A model generated the notes under the pieces. It did no database searches, was not told the origin of the DNA, and saw only the letters and a list, made by a program, of their open reading frames with translations. Both the position numbers and the translations under genes were made by a program. A DNA stretch of 9,050 nt, taken from NCBI GenBank assembly GCA_017999215.1, contig JAGOBQ010000136.1, forward strand, positions 1 through 9,050, in the 5' to 3' direction. This DNA is from Thermoanaerobaculia bacterium (GTDB taxonomy: Bacteria > Acidobacteriota > Thermoanaerobaculia > UBA5066). The first letter of the stretch is position 1. Every line of letters begins with the position of its first letter. Below, piece after piece: positions 6,731 to 9,050 of this stretch.

Positions 6731-8355
6731 CTGCGGCCGAGCCACTTCTCCGGGTTATGGCGCTCCATGCCCTCGCGTACTGCGAGCGCCTCTTCTACCT
6801 CGAGGAGGTGGAGGAGATCCGTCTGGCCGACCAGGCGGTCTTCGACGGAAGGCGGACGCACGAGGAGCTGGACGAGGGCGAGATCGCCAGTTTTACCCTC
6901 GAAGCGCCCCTGCTCGGACTGAAGGGCCGTCTCGATGCCTTGCGGCGGAGAGGCGGAGAGCTGGTCCCCATCGAGAGGAAGAAGGGGAAGTCGGCACCAG
7001 GAGCCGGTACGGACGCGGCGTGGCGAACAGACCGGATTCAGGTGGGCGCCTACGGCATGATTCTGGAGGAAGCCCTCGGGGCGGCCGTGACTGAGGGCCG
7101 CGTCCGCTACCTCGCGGATCACCGAAGCGTTCTGGTTCCCATCGACGACACCCTGAGGAACGAGGTCCGGGCAATCATCGCGAGGGCCAAAGAGCTCCGC
7201 GAAGCACTCGGCAGACCGCCCGTCGCAGCGAACGAGCGCCTCTGCGTGCGGTGCTCCCTCGCGCCTGTCTGCCTGCCGAGTGACGAAGCGATCGAACCGG
7301 GTCGCGAGCCGCGCCGGCTGCGTCTCGTACCTGCCCACCGGGACCGGATCTCTCTCCACGTCCTGGAGCCGGGGGCGCACGTCGGGCGCGCCGGCGACCA
7401 GCTCGTCGTCAGACCGAAGGAAGGGCCCGAGGTCTGCCAGCCGAGCCACGCCGTGGGCGCCGTTGTTGTCCACGGCAACGCCCAGATCTCGACGCAGGCC
7501 CTCCGCCTCTGTGCCGAGGAGGACGTCGCCGTCCACTGGATCTCGGGGGGCGGCTTCGTCACCGGCGCCCTCGCGACCGGGAGCGTCGGCGCGCAGCGCC
7601 ATCTCCGCCAATTCGAGGCTCTTTCCTCCGCTGCGCGAAGGCTCGACCTCGCCCGCCGCCTCGTGGCGGCCAAGGTGGAACTGCAACTCCGGTTCCTTCT
7701 CCGGGCCACACGTGGAGAGCCACGGGCGGAGCCCGTCGAGGCGGCGATCCGTCGCGTAAGGGCTGCGCTGTCGCGGGTCCATCGTATCTCCGACGTCGAG
7801 ACGCTCCTTGGCCACGAGGGCGAGGCGGCGGCGGCCTACTTCGGCGTGCTCGGAGCGCTGCTTCGCCCGGACGTCGACGACCGGTTGCGATTCGACGGTC
7901 GAAACCGTCATCCCAGCCGCGACCGGTTCAATGCTCTCCTCAACTTCGGGTACGGGTTGCTGTATCGCGAGTGCCTCGGTGCCGTGCTCGCTGCGGGTCT
8001 TCATCCGGGAGTCGGTTTCTACCACCGTCCCCGATCGGCGGCGCACACGCTCGTCCTCGACCTCATGGAGCTATTCCGTGTCCCGCTAGTAGACATGGCG
8101 CTCGTTGCTGCCGTGAACCGGCTGACATTCGACCCGGAGTCGGATTGCGAGGAAAGAGGGGCGACGGTGTGGCTGACTTCGGAAGGGCGGAAGAAGATGG
8201 TGCAGCTCGTGGAGCGCAGAAAGCTCGACGAGTGGACCCATCCCGCGATCGGAATGCCGATCGGTTACGGGCGGATGATCGAGCTGGAAGCGAGGCTCCT
8301 CGAGAAGGAGTGGACCGACGACGTCCATTTTTTCGCGCGGGTGCGCATTCGCTGA
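6727..8355 (+). CDS. cas4-cas1: Cas4-Cas1 fusion, adaptation nuclease and integrase
   Basis: A single 542-residue protein joins Cas4 to Cas1, as known in I-MYXAN and I-G type loci. Cas4 (about 1-185) helps select and trim PAM-bearing prespacers. It shows the four iron-sulfur cysteines, Cys19 and Cys173/Cys176/Cys182 (CVRCSLAPVC), and RecB-type nuclease residues His45, Asp70 (GRLDAL), Glu83 and Lys85 (PIERKKGK) and QVGAY at 105-109. Cas1 (about 195-542) integrates spacers with Cas2. It shows Glu364 in LLGHEGEAAAAYF, His433 in GFYHRPRSAAH, and Asp445/Glu448 in LDLMELFR, the usual metal-binding set. Both halves look catalytically competent. ATG 6727 follows GGAGGG at 6719-6724 and overlaps the cas5 stop. 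An in-frame ATG at 6757 is a less supported alternative, and the frame being open back to 6403 is a shadow inside cas5. cas2 follows after 9 nt. Confidence 0.95.
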   Translation: MTAAEPLLRVMALHALAYCERLFYLEEVEEIRLADQAVFDGRRTHEELDEGEIASFTLEAPLLGLKGRLDALRRRGGELVPIERKKGKSAPGAGTDAAWRTDRIQVGAYGMILEEALGAAVTEGRVRYLADHRSVLVPIDDTLRNEVRAIIARAKELREALGRPPVAANERLCVRCSLAPVCLPSDEAIEPGREPRRLRLVPAHRDRISLHVLEPGAHVGRAGDQLVVRPKEGPEVCQPSHAVGAVVVHGNAQISTQALRLCAEEDVAVHWISGGGFVTGALATGSVGAQRHLRQFEALSSAARRLDLARRLVAAKVELQLRFLLRATRGEPRAEPVEAAIRRVRAALSRVHRISDVETLLGHEGEAAAAYFGVLGALLRPDVDDRLRFDGRNRHPSRDRFNALLNFGYGLLYRECLGAVLAAGLHPGVGFYHRPRSAAHTLVLDLMELFRVPLVDMALVAAVNRLTFDPESDCEERGATVWLTSEGRKKMVQLVERRKLDEWTHPAIGMPIGYGRMIELEARLLEKEWTDDVHFFARVRIR

Positions 8356-8364
8356 GGTAAGAGC

Positions 8365-8730
8365 GTGCACGATGACAAGCGATGGCGCCTCGTCTGCTAC
8401 GACGTTCGAGACCCCGGGCGCTACCGTCAGCTGCACAAGGTGATCAAGGGATTCGGGACGCCGGTTCAGTACTCCGTCTTCCGCTGCTTCCTCGACGACC
8501 GGACGACGTCAGAACTGAGGTGGAAGCTCGAGAGGATCCTCGACCCCGATGACAGCCTTCTCGTCATCGACCTCTGTCCGCCATGTGCGGGGAAGGTCGT
8601 TTCGCGAAACCACGTGGAAGGATGGGACGAGGCCCCGCCCGCCTTCGTCGTTCTGGACGGCACACACGCACCTGCGGGTAGAACGGCTAGGAAGCACCGT
8701 TCTCGATCGCAAACGCCTGAGTCGGAATAG
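8365..8730 (+). CDS. cas2: Cas2, adaptation complex subunit
   Basis: Predicted Cas2, the dimeric scaffold that holds two Cas1 dimers for spacer integration. The N-terminus has the Cas2 beta strand and acidic residue, WRLVCYDVRDPGRY (Asp13), then helix LHKVIKGFG and strand VQYSVFRCFLDD. A second half-site follows, DDSLLVIDLCPPCAGKV, with a CxxC pair at Cys71 and Cys74. The core appears to end near residue 98, leaving a basic, probably disordered tail (AGRTARKHRSRSQ), so at 121 residues it is longer than a typical Cas2 of about 90-100. The GTG at 8365 is chosen because GAGGT lies 6 nt upstream and the nearby ATGs at 8372 and 8382 are in other frames. It is the last gene of the operon and abuts the CRISPR leader. 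Confidence 0.94.
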   Translation: MHDDKRWRLVCYDVRDPGRYRQLHKVIKGFGTPVQYSVFRCFLDDRTTSELRWKLERILDPDDSLLVIDLCPPCAGKVVSRNHVEGWDEAPPAFVVLDGTHAPAGRTARKHRSRSQTPESE

Positions 8731-8900
8731 GTTCTCGGTCTTTGACAACAGAACCGATGCATGACGAGGGGGAAGTCGCGTGTTGCGAGTGAGTTCGCCC
8801 GATCCGAGCAGTGCGCCGCGATTCGACTGGGCTGTATCCACAGGGTATCTTGATGCGGCCAAGGGTAAGCTCCTGTCCGGAAGACAGTTAGGGACCGGGA
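8731..8900 (+). promoter_or_regulatory. CRISPR leader
   Basis: This 170-nt non-coding stretch between cas2 and the first repeat should contain the array promoter and the signals that guide spacer insertion. A TTGACA at 8742-8747 inside TTTGACAAC looks like a -35 element, but no good -10 lies 16-18 nt further on. It sits between the arms of an inverted repeat, GGTTCT (8730-8735) and AGAACC (8750-8755). At the array end, GGGACC at 8891-8896 is the reverse complement of GGTCCC at 8903-8908 inside the first repeat. I see no clear IHF site. The leader role follows from position and from the array orientation deduced from the repeat hairpin. Confidence 0.7.
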
Positions 8901-9050
8901 GTGGTCCCCGCTCCGATGCCTTCGGGCGTTGAGCACACCTTGATGCCCGCGGGAAGGTCGGTCACGTTCGCCGTGGTCCCCGCTCCTATGCCTTCGGGCG
9001 TTGAGCACAAGAGGCGCGGGAGGTAGTAGAGCCCGTGCGTCGTGCTCCCC
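8901..9050 (+). CRISPR. CRISPR array, leader end; continues past the window
   Basis: Two 36-nt repeats lie at 8901-8936 and 8973-9008, both starting GTGGTCCCCGCTCC and ending ATGCCTTCGGGCGTTGAGCAC. They differ only at repeat position 15 (G at 8915, T at 8987). A third begins at 9042 as GTGCTCCCC, one base different at position 4, and is cut by the window edge. Spacers are 36 nt (8937-8972) and 33 nt (9009-9041), unrelated to each other. Inside each repeat ATGCC and GGCGT pair around a TTCG loop (8916-8929 in the first), giving an RNA hairpin with the very stable C(UUCG)G tetraloop on the + strand. Cutting at the 3' foot of the stem leaves TTGAGCAC, an 8-nt handle as expected for Cas6 products. 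This supports transcription left to right, away from cas2. The repeat ends also form a near-perfect terminal inverted repeat with GAGCAC. Confidence 0.95.

Noticed and set aside
6655..8046. 463-codon open frame on the - strand opposite cas4-cas1
   Set aside because: Antisense shadow of a gene with full Cas4 and Cas1 motifs.
8937..8972. Self-targeting by spacer 1
   Set aside because: The best matches noticed by eye in the window are about 10-12 nt around GGGAAGGTC (near 5266 and 8590), too short to be a protospacer.
8466..9008. 180-codon - strand frame across cas2, leader and repeats
   Set aside because: It is antisense to cas2 and its repeated peptide motif is just translated CRISPR repeat.

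Overview
The window is GC-rich bacterial DNA holding an almost complete type I CRISPR-Cas locus on the + strand. The first repeats of its CRISPR array run off the right edge. The effector genes look like the Myxococcus xanthus 'dev' type, called I-MYXAN or Cmx in protein family names: a Cmx6-like Cas6, a Cas3 nuclease-helicase, a Cmx8-like large subunit (DevT counterpart), a DevR-like Cas7, a DevS-like Cas5, a fused Cas4-Cas1 and Cas2. High GC, GC-biased codons that leave long shadow frames, and the dev-like genes suggest a myxobacterium, an acidobacterium or a similar high-GC soil or sediment bacterium. The sequence alone does not settle the taxon.

Layout. Positions 18-404 hold the end (or whole) of an unrecognised small protein with four cysteines, which has no visible link to CRISPR. 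Positions 405-633 are non-coding and should carry the operon promoter; two short dyads lie there. Then come cas6 (634-1278), cas3 (about 1295-3517), cas8/cmx8 (3502-5112), cas7 (5157-6101), cas5 (6098-6730), cas4-cas1 (6727-8355) and cas2 (8365-8730). The genes are nearly contiguous: 16-nt gap, 16-nt overlap, 44-nt gap, 4-nt overlap, 4-nt overlap, 9-nt gap. This indicates a single operon. A 170-nt leader (8731-8900) is followed by 36-nt repeats at 8901-8936 and 8973-9008 and the first 9 nt of a third at 9042, with spacers of 36 and 33 nt.

How it works together (family knowledge). Cas4-Cas1 and Cas2 trim and insert new spacers at the leader end. Cas6 cuts the array transcript in each repeat. 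Cas8, Cas7 and Cas5 form the Cascade-like surveillance complex on the crRNA, and Cas3 is recruited to degrade target DNA. All the catalytic motifs I checked in Cas3, Cas4 and Cas1 are intact, so the locus looks functional rather than decayed.

Points that go beyond a routine annotation: a perfect AAGGAGG ahead of an in-frame ATG inside cas8 could allow separate translation of a 121-residue Cas11-like small subunit; a 7-codon mini-ORF links the cas6 stop to the cas3 GTG start by two 4-nt overlaps; the repeat hairpin has a C(UUCG)G tetraloop that fixes array orientation and predicts an 8-nt crRNA handle; and the first repeats differ from one another. I see no evidence of a wholly new system: the locus is a recognisable, relatively uncommon CRISPR-Cas variant.
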